DNA of 50,016 nt. It comes from JBLHKS01 sp047620505. GTDB taxonomy: Bacteria > Verrucomicrobiota > Verrucomicrobiia > Verrucomicrobiales > DEV007. Made by a program: the position numbers and the translations under genes. This document shows, piece after piece, positions 42,049 to 49,826 of the stretch (its first letter is position 1; every line of letters begins with the position of its first letter). The notes under the pieces were generated by a model that made no database searches, was not told where the DNA came from, and saw only the letters and a list, made by a program, of their open reading frames with translations. The stretch spans positions 1 through 50,016 of the forward strand of contig JBLHKS010000029.1 of assembly GCA_047620505.1 (NCBI GenBank), read 5' to 3'.

Positions 42049-43514
42049 AACTCGGTTCCGGGTTTGCGTAAACATTCTAACAATGCCGACAGATCGGACT
42101 CATTCGTGAGGGGGTTGATCACGACATTCCGTAGCGCGCCGATGCCGTTGAGCATGGTCGAAACCAGATAAAACTCGCCGGACTCGATCACGCGGCGGCG
42201 CAATTTCATCTGGAAATCGCCGATCTCCGCGTCACTCGCGCCCAGCAGCTGCTGGGGAAGATGACGGTAGGTCACGATGTTGCATTGCGGTTCGTGGAGA
42301 GGTTCGAAGTCAGGGGCTTCGACTAACATTTCATACCAGCGCCGCGCGGTCGCGAAGGTGATGTCGACGAGATCACCGAAGAGCTGCGGGCCGAACATCG
42401 ACCACAGACCCCAGAGCCCGAAACCGGCGGCGCGCTTGGTGCACTCGACCGTCTTCGCTCCTTGATCAAACTCGGCTAAGCCCGGCTTGGTCGGATCGAA
42501 AAGGTAGGGTGCGTCCTGAGCGAAAGTGCGGAAGCGATGCTCGGCGTTTTTGTAAAACACGAACGCGCAAAGGCCTGGGACGAACATCATTTTATGCGCG
42601 TCGATCACAACACTGTCGGCGAGGTCGAGACCGTCAAGCAGGTGCCGGTGGCGATTGCTGAAAATCGCGGCCCCACCGTGCGCGGCGTCGACGTGAAGCC
42701 AGACTTCGTGCTTCTGACAGACCTCGGCGATCTGGCGAAGCGGATCGAACGCGCCGATCGGTGTGGCGCACGCGGCAGCGCAGACTGCGACGATCGGGAC
42801 ACCGCGGCTTCGCAGATCTGTCAGGGTTGAATCCAGCTGATCCGGATCCATCCGGCGTTGCGCATCGAGTCCAATTGGGACGACATTTTTCGCGCCGATA
42901 CCGAGAATTCCCGCGGAGCGAGTCACGCTGTAATGCGAATCGGCCTGAGCGACGAGCACAGCGTCGTTCGGCACCCCGTTTTCCCAACTATCATTGAACG
43001 AAACGTTCCGCGCGGTCAGCAAACCAGTCAGATTCGCGAGCGATCCGCCATGTGTAATCAAACCAGCGAACTCGCCCGCCTTCCAGCCGACTCGCTGGCC
43101 CACAGCATCGACCAATGCGTGTTCGACCGCCGTCGAGAACGGCCCCATCTCGTAGATCGCCATCACCTGGTTCGTCACCGCGCCGATGGCGTCGAACAAC
43201 CCGGCAATCGGCGATGGTGCGGGAACCTGGTGCCCGATGTAACGCGGGTGCTGGAGATTGTGGCCGCGCTCAAGAATCGTTGTCAGCAGCTGCTGGAACT
43301 CCGCCCCCGGCGCACCGTTCAGGATCGCGGTGGCTTCGGCGACATTTTCCTCCGGCTCGCGCCACGGCAGAACCGGGCCTTCGCGATCGAAGACCTTTCC
43401 AAGATGCGCATGGAGCTGTGACGCAAACTGCTGCGCGAACTCGCCGAATTGATCGGCATCGTAAGCAGGAGCAATGCGTTGGCGGGCGGCTTCGAGGTCG
43501 AGATTCTTGACGAT
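42045..43514 (-). CDS. PLP-dependent group II decarboxylase, no canonical start codon
   Basis: 489 residues if started at ATC 43514; the first TTG in frame (43199) would begin at the middle of conserved sequence. The family alignment clearly continues upstream: HPRYIGHQVPAPSPIAGLFDAIG, FGEFAQQFASQLHAHLGKV. PLP motifs: THGGSLANLTGLLTARN, HVDAAHGGAA (Asp for the pyridine N) and IDAHKMMFVPG (Schiff-base Lys). The family decarboxylates amino acids such as Glu, diaminobutyrate or aromatic amino acids; the substrate is not predictable. Between the stop codon at 43521-43523 and codon 43199 there is no ATG, GTG or TTG, so either ATC/ATT starts or the start was mutated. A TATTAA element lies just before. 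Confidence 0.8.
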   Translation of the reverse strand: MVKNLDLEAARQRIAPAYDADQFGEFAQQFASQLHAHLGKVFDREGPVLPWREPEENVAEATAILNGAPGAEFQQLLTTILERGHNLQHPRYIGHQVPAPSPIAGLFDAIGAVTNQVMAIYEMGPFSTAVEHALVDAVGQRVGWKAGEFAGLITHGGSLANLTGLLTARNVSFNDSWENGVPNDAVLVAQADSHYSVTRSAGILGIGAKNVVPIGLDAQRRMDPDQLDSTLTDLRSRGVPIVAVCAAACATPIGAFDPLRQIAEVCQKHEVWLHVDAAHGGAAIFSNRHRHLLDGLDLADSVVIDAHKMMFVPGLCAFVFYKNAEHRFRTFAQDAPYLFDPTKPGLAEFDQGAKTVECTKRAAGFGLWGLWSMFGPQLFGDLVDITFATARRWYEMLVEAPDFEPLHEPQCNIVTYRHLPQQLLGASDAEIGDFQMKLRRRVIESGEFYLVSTMLNGIGALRNVVINPLTNESDLSALLECLRKPGTEL

Positions 43515-43685
43515 GCCTAATTAATATGCGAGGTTCGGGAATTGAACAGAGTGCGCTGAGTCATACGACTTGAGCCGATGATTTTGTACCATGGCTTGTC
43601 ACGCAGTTCGGATTTTCGTGTGGCACGGATCCACCGCAGTCGCTCGGCAACCCCTTCAGATTGCCCATTATTTTAATATGACGCG

Positions 43686-44063
43686 ATGCAGAAGTTATTT
43701 GCCTCGGCTGAGCTTCGTCTGGACGAAATTCTCGCGGAGTTGAAGTCGGGCGATTTGAGCGCAGAAATGTTCAGCAGACGCGTTGAGCTGGCGCAGGACT
43801 TGATCTTCAATCTGGGCCGCGACGCTGGACGAGAATGCCGAATGGCTGATTTTGCACCGAGCGCGACCGCTCGAGCCGGTGATTCCGTAGGGCCGGTAGC
43901 CGGATTATTCGACCTCCGCGCGGGCGGCTTCGCATTTTTGCTGGTAGGCGAGGAACTCCGCGAATGCAGCGCTCACATGCGGCGGCGCTGCTTTGAGTTG
44001 GGCACCGGTTGGCCAGTCTTTCGATCCGTAAGTGTTGCTGGCAACCTGGACCGCAACAGCTGA
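43686..44063 (+). CDS. Doubtful ORF overlapping the end of the PHP-domain gene
   Basis: 125 residues from an ATG at 43686. The first 65 residues look protein-like (LRLDEILAELKSGDLSAEMF), a helical, charged stretch, but from about residue 73 the frame is antisense to the PHP gene. It may be a truncated real gene whose 3' end was replaced, or a chance frame. No family is recognised. Confidence 0.25.
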   Translation: MQKLFASAELRLDEILAELKSGDLSAEMFSRRVELAQDLIFNLGRDAGRECRMADFAPSATARAGDSVGPVAGLFDLRAGGFAFLLVGEELRECSAHMRRRCFELGTGWPVFRSVSVAGNLDRNS

Positions 44064-45941
44064 GTCATAATCTTTGAGCCGCGCGAGGACCATTTCGAAG
44101 CTGCCAGCACCCACTGGAACGCTTAGCGCGTAGTCGGCGGCAGACTGCTTTTGCCCGCTCCCATCGACATTGAGCCAGAGCGCGCCGCTGCAAGCCGCGA
44201 CCCTCGGATTCCAGTCGATGCTGTCCGGCTGGTAGGCTTTGGCGGTCGGCCAATGCAGGCTGTCGATGCCGGGGCCGGTGGCGATCGCGGTGATGAATTG
44301 ATCGTGTTTCGCGGCCTGAAACTTGAAGGTGTACTCGCCGAACGCGTCGATCTTTTTTGTCTCTGTCAGGGTGCCGTTGAGGTAAATTCGGAGCTCGTCC
44401 GCGGCGGTCCACTCCGGCCCTGACACGCGCACCTTTGCCTCGAATTCTTCACCCGGTTTGACGCCCGCGATCTCGCCGGATCTCTTGCCGTTCACTTCCA
44501 ACTCAACGAATAAGCCGTAGCTCATGATCACTTTTCCACTGACAAAAGCGCCAGCAGCTGCTGAGACGTCGATCGCGCCCGGATCGGAGTCGTCGACCCG
44601 AATGTAGGTCCGGCCCTGACCGACGAAATGGCGGGCGACATCGTGGGAATCGCTACTGCCGACCGGCGTGATATTAAATCCGCGATTGAGCAGCGCCATC
44701 CAGTCGTGAAGCAGCTCAAGGACGTCGGTTTGCGTTGCGCCGGAGTTGATCGTTTCCATCGCGTTGGCGCGCAGGACCCAGCCTTCGAGATTCCGGCCAG
44801 CGACGGCGTTATGCAGTTTCGGCCCGAGCGGTGTGGTGCCGCCGTGGACGTCTCGGCCATGATTGAGAATGACGGCTCTGACGCCTGGTGTTTGGTAAAT
44901 CCTGACGAAGATTTCTTCCCAGTCCGCCGTCTTCCAATCCGGTGGCGGGACGTCGGCGGAATCGATTGGCCAGATGTTGAAGTGGCCGACTTTGGTCGTG
45001 AATTCGTTGCCGATGACGGGGGTGAAATATTGGCGGACGCCCATTTCTTTGGCGAACGATTCGTGGTCGATGTGCTTGTTGTGATCGGTCGCGATCGGCA
45101 GCTCGATGCCTTCGGCGGCGAGGGTGATCATGCGTTCTTGAACCGTGGCGTCGCCGTGGCCGGAGTGGGTCAATGTGTGAACGTGAGTGTCGCAGGCGAC
45201 GTAGCCGGCGGTGTCGACGACGCGGCGGATTTTCAGCGTGGCCTCCTGGTTTTTGCCGGGCTCGATCTTGATCGGGGCGCGATCGATCGAGTATTCGAAT
45301 CCGCGTCCGGCGATGATTTCGAACTCGCCAGTTGGCAAGCCGAACTCAGCCGACCCGTTGCCAGTGAAGACGATGCCGGCTCGGACAGCCAAATGGTCGT
45401 TCGACTCCCCTCCAATTTTCTGGAGTGCGCCGTCGGCGTTGAGAATTGTGATTCTGGCAGGGAGCGGCTCGCCGGAGTCGGCGTCGATGACCTTGATCAT
45501 CAGCCGAGCGTCGCTGAGCGATTCCGACAGCGGTCGCGAGTCGAGTCGGATTCCGCCAACGCGGATGTCGTCGGGCTTGCGATTACGCAGCCGGTCCTGC
45601 TCGATCACCAGCCGGTTCTCGCCATCGACCAGGCCGCCGGGCGGAATCGCGAAGCCCTGGATCATGTCGTTTTCGTCGTTCTTCAGCTTGCCGACCGGCT
45701 TGCCGTTGATCGTGACGAGCCACTGCTGCTTCACGTCCTGCTGGCGGACGAACAGGGTTTGCTCGGTGGCGTTCGCCTTGGATTGGAAGGCGATCTGGAG
45801 TCGCTCGCCCTCCGGTTTTTCGGCGAACTCGGACCACTCGCGCTCGCCGAATCGAAGGTGATGGAGTTGGTCGTCGAGGACTTGGAGCTCAGCAGCTGCT
45901 GATGACGCGAAAACGGTCAGAAAGAATAAAGTCAAGCGCAT
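43905..45941 (-). CDS. Secreted PHP-domain (CehA/McbA-like) metallohydrolase
   Basis: 678 residues from the ATG at 45941 (MRLTLFFLTVFASSAAAE, signal peptide); the ORF upstream is not coding-like and the hairpin with a TAGACT box lies directly before. Residues about 30-230 are beta-rich carbohydrate-binding-like domains. The PHP core begins at about residue 245: CDTHVHTLTHSGHGD (metal His pair), IATDHNKHID, VIGNEFTTKVGHFN, ILNHGRD, and SSDSHDVARH. A C-terminal beta domain (from about residue 550) follows. Metal-dependent PHP enzymes hydrolyse phosphoesters or amides; secreted CehA-like ones are often linked with glycan or ester degradation. The substrate is unknown. Confidence 0.8.
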   Translation of the reverse strand: MRLTLFFLTVFASSAAAELQVLDDQLHHLRFGEREWSEFAEKPEGERLQIAFQSKANATEQTLFVRQQDVKQQWLVTINGKPVGKLKNDENDMIQGFAIPPGGLVDGENRLVIEQDRLRNRKPDDIRVGGIRLDSRPLSESLSDARLMIKVIDADSGEPLPARITILNADGALQKIGGESNDHLAVRAGIVFTGNGSAEFGLPTGEFEIIAGRGFEYSIDRAPIKIEPGKNQEATLKIRRVVDTAGYVACDTHVHTLTHSGHGDATVQERMITLAAEGIELPIATDHNKHIDHESFAKEMGVRQYFTPVIGNEFTTKVGHFNIWPIDSADVPPPDWKTADWEEIFVRIYQTPGVRAVILNHGRDVHGGTTPLGPKLHNAVAGRNLEGWVLRANAMETINSGATQTDVLELLHDWMALLNRGFNITPVGSSDSHDVARHFVGQGRTYIRVDDSDPGAIDVSAAAGAFVSGKVIMSYGLFVELEVNGKRSGEIAGVKPGEEFEAKVRVSGPEWTAADELRIYLNGTLTETKKIDAFGEYTFKFQAAKHDQFITAIATGPGIDSLHWPTAKAYQPDSIDWNPRVAACSGALWLNVDGSGQKQSAADYALSVPVGAGSFEMVLARLKDYDSAVAVQVASNTYGSKDWPTGAQLKAAPPHVSAAFAEFLAYQQKCEAARAEVE

Positions 45942-45968
45942 GGGGCGAAGTCTAGCGAGCTTCGCCCC
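45942..45968. promoter_or_regulatory. 9-bp perfect hairpin overlapping the PHP gene start region
   Basis: GGGGCGAAG (45942-45950) and CTTCGCCCC (45960-45968) are perfect complements around a 9-bp loop. The minus-strand -10-like box TAGACT (45949-45954), 7 bp before the ATG at 45941, lies in the loop and one arm. This arrangement could be an operator or an early RNA hairpin. A good -35 is not seen here. Confidence 0.5.
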
Positions 45969-46000
45969 AAAGGACACGAGTTTTCGCAGGCGTTGCGAGG

Positions 46001-47818
46001 TCAGCGGCGCTTGAGTTCGTTGGTCAGTTTCTCAAGATGCTCGGCGAGGGACTGAGTTGCGTGCTCAAGGCGGTTCAGCCGCTCTTCAAATTCTCGATTC
46101 GGCCCGCCCTCGCCGTGGTGCCGCTGTTCTTCGTGGCGATGCATCAGCTCTTCGCCTTCTCGATGAAACCGGTGCGCTTCTTCTTCCAAGCCAGCAATTG
46201 CAAGATGCTCGGCTGCCTCCAAAAGGTGGACGGCCCTCTCATGTAGTTCGTCGCCATCTGGACCGCGGTGACCTTCCGGGCCTTCTTCGCGTTCGCGGTC
46301 CTGCGGGCCGCGATGCTCAGGGCGACCGTCATGCTCGCGGTTTTGCGGGCCACGATGCTCCGGGCGATCGTCGTGCTCACGGTTTTGCGGGCCACGATGC
46401 TCGGGGCGATCGTCATGCTCGCGATTTTGTGGGCCGTGATGCTCGGAGTGATCGTCGTGCTCGCGATTTTGTGGGCCGCGATGCTCGGGGCGATCGTCGT
46501 GTTCACGATTTTGCGGGCCGTGATTCTGTTGAGGGCGTCCATCGTGCTCACGATTTTGAGGTCCGTGATTCTGCTGAGGGCGTCCGTCGTGCTCACGATT
46601 TTGCGGGCCGTGATGCGGTTGCGGGCGTCCGGCTTGCCCATGATTTTGTTGTCCGTGATTCTGTGGAGGGCGACCGGCTGGACCATGATTTTGCGGGCCA
46701 CGCTGCTGCTGAGGGCTTCCGGCTTGACCATGATTTTGTGGTCCGTGATTTTGAGGAGGACGTCCGGCTTGACCATGAATTTGCGGGCCGTGATTTTGCG
46801 GAGGGCGTCCGGCTTGACCATGATTGTGCGGGCCGTGATTCTGCTGAGGACGTCCGGTTTGACCATGATTTTGCGGACCACGATGCTGTTGTGAGCGACC
46901 AGCCTGCTGACGGAATTGCGGACCACGATGCTGCTGCGAGCGGCCAGCCTGCTGACGATTTTGCGGGCCGTGATTCTGCTGAGGGCGACCAGCCTGCTGA
47001 CGGAATTGCGGACCACGATGCTGCTGCGAGCGGCCAGCCTGCTGACGATTTTGCGGGCCGTGATTCTGCTGAGGGCGACCAGCCTGCTGACGATTTTGCG
47101 GACCACGATGCTGTTGTGAGCGGCCAGCCTGCTGACGATTCTGTGGACCACGATGCTGCTGAGGGCGGCCAGCCTGCTGACGGAATTGCGGACCACGATT
47201 CTGTTTCTGGCCCCTGGCGCGTCCCTTGCCTTTCGACCCTTTATGCTGTTTTCGGCGGTCTCCCTCTTTTGCTTGTTTTTGCGGTCCACGACGCTTCTGC
47301 AGATCGCGGCCGCCAGCTCCAGGAATCATCCTCGGTGGTCCACCTTTTCCAGCCTGAGGGCCGAAACCGACGCCGCTCCTCGGACTTGGGCCTCCGGCCT
47401 CCACCGGACGATTTTGCGGCTGCGCTCGGAAAAGGTCTCGCATTTCGGCGTGCATAAGGCCGAGTTTTTGGCGCGCCTCATCGGGCTTTCCGGAGCGGAA
47501 AAGATTCTGGATCTCCTCCATGCGTTGACGCGCTGCCGCTGGATTTTTGCCCGCACCGCGACTGGCGGACTGCTTGGTTTGGGGCTCGCCGGGCTTTTTG
47601 ACCTTCGGCGCTTCTTTCGCCTTCTCAGCAGCTGCTGGCTTGGACGGGTGTTCGAGCTTGGTTTTTTTCTCCGCTTCGGCGGGTGCTTTCGGCGATTTAT
47701 CCCGCTTTTTAGTTTCCTCTGCGAGTGCGGAATCTTCCTGAGCAAAAGCCTGAAACGGCAGCCCGGACAAGGTTAGAAGGACGAGCAATGTCGTCAGAAT
47801 ATTCGTGGTGTTTTTCAT
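46001..47818 (-). CDS. Secreted low-complexity Gln/His/Pro/Arg repeat protein
   Basis: 605 residues with a signal peptide (ILTTLLVLLTLSGLPFQAFA). Residues about 20-200 are charged and Ala/Lys/Pro-rich with a helix MEEIQNLFRSGKPDEARQK. About 205-510 are 21 units of about 15 residues: fifteen of type (R/H)GPQ(N/F)RQQAGRPQQ(H/N) and five of 14 residues with REHDDRPEH, plus one end unit. The C-terminal 100 residues are Glu/His-rich and coiled-coil (HLLEAAEHLAIAG, RFHREGEELMHRHEEQ). Composition suggests a disordered, hydrophilic, metal- or polyanion-binding secreted protein. The antisense strand is also open because of the repeats, but those frames are shadows. Confidence 0.72.
   Translation of the reverse strand: MKNTTNILTTLLVLLTLSGLPFQAFAQEDSALAEETKKRDKSPKAPAEAEKKTKLEHPSKPAAAEKAKEAPKVKKPGEPQTKQSASRGAGKNPAAARQRMEEIQNLFRSGKPDEARQKLGLMHAEMRDLFRAQPQNRPVEAGGPSPRSGVGFGPQAGKGGPPRMIPGAGGRDLQKRRGPQKQAKEGDRRKQHKGSKGKGRARGQKQNRGPQFRQQAGRPQQHRGPQNRQQAGRSQQHRGPQNRQQAGRPQQNHGPQNRQQAGRSQQHRGPQFRQQAGRPQQNHGPQNRQQAGRSQQHRGPQFRQQAGRSQQHRGPQNHGQTGRPQQNHGPHNHGQAGRPPQNHGPQIHGQAGRPPQNHGPQNHGQAGSPQQQRGPQNHGPAGRPPQNHGQQNHGQAGRPQPHHGPQNREHDGRPQQNHGPQNREHDGRPQQNHGPQNREHDDRPEHRGPQNREHDDHSEHHGPQNREHDDRPEHRGPQNREHDDRPEHRGPQNREHDGRPEHRGPQDREREEGPEGHRGPDGDELHERAVHLLEAAEHLAIAGLEEEAHRFHREGEELMHRHEEQRHHGEGGPNREFEERLNRLEHATQSLAEHLEKLTNELKRR
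46294..47206. repeat. Tandem 45-bp and 42-bp coding repeats
   Basis: About fifteen 45-bp units followed (in the direction of the minus strand) by five 42-bp units encode the GPQ repeats. The change of unit length by one codon marks a boundary at about 46500. Blocks of identical sequence such as GGAATTGCGGACCACGATGC repeat two or three times, showing recent expansion. Confidence 0.85.
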
Positions 47819-47942
47819 CGGAATGATCAGTTGTCGATTTGATTTTGCGACGATGGGTGAACGCCGACAAAGCGCAGAAGTTGCGCCGTCACAAGCCGCA
47901 GGTCAACGCGAGCGATGAATCGGGCAGCCCGAAGCCGACCGC

Positions 47943-49466
47943 TCAGTTGTTGATCGGAATCGCGCGCAGGCCCGAACCACCCACTGCCGAAACCTTGCGA
48001 ATCCGAATATCGTGTTTCGCGAAAGCCTTTTCCATATCGGCCCAGAGCTCGTCTCCCGACCGCTTTCGAATCAAGGCGCGCCGAGCCTCGGTCTCGCCCT
48101 TCATCAAATCGACTTTGCCGCCGCCGTCCGGGTTTTCGGCGAGGATTTTCGGCAGAACCGGCTCTTTCGGCGCGACAGGCGGCTTACCCGGCTTAGATCC
48201 GACCGGCTTGATCTTTGACTCGGCAACACCGGCGTCAAGCTGCTGGTTAAAACGACGAACGCTCGCATTAAAAGCGTTAACGCGCTCCCGGAACGCCGTG
48301 AGCGCGATGTTGTATTTTTCGACCGCTACGTTGTAGGCCTGAAGAGCCGCGTTGTATTCTTCAACGGCCGAGTTGTAGTTTACGACGTATCCTTTTATCT
48401 CCTGCTGCTTGCCGCGGGCCTGATGCATGTAGGCCACGATCGGCGCACCATCGCCCGCGCCATCGAGATGAATATAATAGTAAACCAACATCAATGCTGA
48501 GCGATAATTCGCCGAAGCGTTGCTGCCGGAAGAGACCGCCGCTGCCCATTCCTGATGGGACAAGGCCATAAGTTGTTCTGGCGGAGCGATGTCGACGAGG
48601 AATTCTCCTTGGCGAGTCTTGTCGACTCGATATTCGCCTTCGAGATGCTCCTTCAGCCCATCGTGGATGTTGCGGAAATCGAAACGCGCATCGTCAAACG
48701 GCACTGCCGACATGTACTCGGCAATTCCCTCGACAAACCACACAGGAAGGGCTTCAAGCCACTCATACATAACCTGGTGAGTGATTTCGTGGACCAGCGT
48801 GCCGGAATCATAATTGCGTCGATCGATCGCAACCCGAGAGCCAACGTTCCGAACGCCGAGCGACTCCATCGGAACGAGAATTTCGCGATTTCGAACCATG
48901 TAAACTCCTGCCGATCCCTGGGGACCGCCTGCGTTGAGATAATCACTGCGTTCTTTAAAAAGCCGGACGACAAACCGGCTTTCTGGCGGCGTCGGGTTCA
49001 GCCCGAGCGGAAGATTCGCAATTGCATAGTAGGTTCCTTCAAAGACGAGCGAATACTCCTTGATCAAGCTGTCTTGAAGCTCGACGTCGCAGCGGAATTC
49101 AAAACTGGGCGTTGTGTAAACGAATTCGTCGTTCCGGGTCCGGCCCAGAGTCTTTGCCGTGAAATTCATCATCGGCCGCAGCTCCTTCGGCCAGCGATCC
49201 ACCTTGGTGCCGAATCCCATTCCTTGCCATTCTTCGACGTACTTGCGATCGGCTTCGCTCAGCAGATCGATGCTCGTTTTCACCACGCGACCATCGGCGC
49301 TGAGTCTGAGGTTAATGGCCGTTCCCTCGATCCCAACCATGCGGCCCGTGAGCGTTCGGCCGGTGTGGCTCGTCCACGTACGATCTTCTGGATCTGCTAG
49401 AGCGCTGGAGAACGCCACTAACAAACAGACCAGAACCGAAATGAAAGAGAACGAGGTTCGTCTCAT
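47943..49466 (-). CDS. Secreted SHD1-HExxH metalloprotease-like protein
   Basis: 507 residues from the ATG at 49466, which has an ideal leaderless promoter; an earlier in-frame start at 49571 is unlikely. A signal peptide (FISVLVCLLVAFSSALA) precedes an SHD1-like module at about residues 25-75 (WTSHTGRTLTGRMVGIEG, LLSEADRKYVEEW). A region of beta strands follows. The zinc motif is VHEITHQVMYEW, followed by WFVEGIAEYMS, a Glu typical of gluzincins. From about residue 360 the chain forms a coiled coil with a repeated YN-x5 pattern (YNSAVEEYNAALQAYNVAVE). The C-terminus is basic and Pro/Lys-rich. It may be a cell-envelope protease; substrate unknown. Confidence 0.78.
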   Translation of the reverse strand: MRRTSFSFISVLVCLLVAFSSALADPEDRTWTSHTGRTLTGRMVGIEGTAINLRLSADGRVVKTSIDLLSEADRKYVEEWQGMGFGTKVDRWPKELRPMMNFTAKTLGRTRNDEFVYTTPSFEFRCDVELQDSLIKEYSLVFEGTYYAIANLPLGLNPTPPESRFVVRLFKERSDYLNAGGPQGSAGVYMVRNREILVPMESLGVRNVGSRVAIDRRNYDSGTLVHEITHQVMYEWLEALPVWFVEGIAEYMSAVPFDDARFDFRNIHDGLKEHLEGEYRVDKTRQGEFLVDIAPPEQLMALSHQEWAAAVSSGSNASANYRSALMLVYYYIHLDGAGDGAPIVAYMHQARGKQQEIKGYVVNYNSAVEEYNAALQAYNVAVEKYNIALTAFRERVNAFNASVRRFNQQLDAGVAESKIKPVGSKPGKPPVAPKEPVLPKILAENPDGGGKVDLMKGETEARRALIRKRSGDELWADMEKAFAKHDIRIRKVSAVGGSGLRAIPINN

Positions 49467-49473
49467 GGGCGCA

Positions 49474-49502
49474 AGTCTGCGAGTTCGCGCGGGTGCTGTC
49501 AA
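49474..49502 (-). promoter_or_regulatory. Promoter of the SHD1-HExxH gene, leaderless type
   Basis: On the minus strand: TTGACA (exact consensus, 49497-49502), 17-bp spacer, CAGACT (49474-49479), 7 bp, ATG at 49466. It is the strongest of the start-proximal promoters. Confidence 0.65.
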
Positions 49503-49553
49503 GACAAGGCGACGCCCGGGGTGTGAATGAAAGCGATGGGCATCGACGCAAAA

Positions 49554-49637
49554 CGTGGAACGGATATGCAATCCGTCGGCGGCAGACCTGCCCGATTTCG
49601 CCGGGCCGACGCCGACGGATTACAAATCCGTTCCACG
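49554..49637. repeat. 29-bp imperfect inverted repeat, REP/MITE-like hairpin
   Basis: The left arm (49554-49582) starts CGTGGAACGGAT and the right arm (49609-49637) is its complement with 26 of 29 matches. The loop of 26 bp is GC-rich. It lies in a gene-free stretch between the metalloprotease-like gene and the reverse transcriptase remnant. The shape is that of a dispersed palindromic repeat. Confidence 0.6.
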
Positions 49638-49826
49638 GCTGACCATCACTATCATTCACGCCCCGACGCCCGCGCCGAAAGATCGAAGATCGCCGTTTTC
49701 CCGGAGATCGCGATAATCCCGACTTGGTTTCGCCGAATCGCCTGGCTTCGATCAGCGCAGTCGCCGGTCCGGAGAAGGGCAGGAGATGCGGGTTCGATTC
49801 GAAAACCTCGCGGATGACGGAATTTG

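Larger units (their letters stand above)
1728..47637. repeat. Dispersed palindrome CAGCAGCTGCTG (20 exact copies)
   Basis: Exact 12-mers start at 1728, 3582, 9218, 14516, 15648, 16594, 18789, 21654, 23926, 28432, 30575, 31243, 37101, 37919, 39606, 42243, 43284, 44552, 45890 and 47626. Seven more copies of the core AGCAGCTGCT start at 194, 6206, 11445, 24853, 26167, 32184 and 35778. In genes it encodes QQLL in one frame and AAA with neighbours in another, as in DQQLLAY and PAAADD. Two copies lie between genes (15648 and 28432). The largest arms are at 23926, an 18-bp palindrome TTCCAGCAGCTGCTGGAA. The random expectation for the core in this window is about 0.05. Confidence 0.9.

Noticed and set aside
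43905..45977. Longer start of the PHP-domain protein at 45977
   Set aside because: The signal peptide begins at the ATG at 45941 and the -10 box lies inside the longer version, which would have a non-conserved N-terminus.
46057..47457. Long open frame (466 residues) on the plus strand
   Set aside because: It is antisense to the repeat protein at 46001-47818. It is open only because the repeats keep stop codons out, and its residues are Asp/Val/Arg-rich repeats without a start context or protein-like features.
49770..49815. tRNA-like T-loop GGTTCGATTC
   Set aside because: The flanking stem does not pair (GCGGG against CGAAAA) and no acceptor stem or anticodon arm can be built around it.
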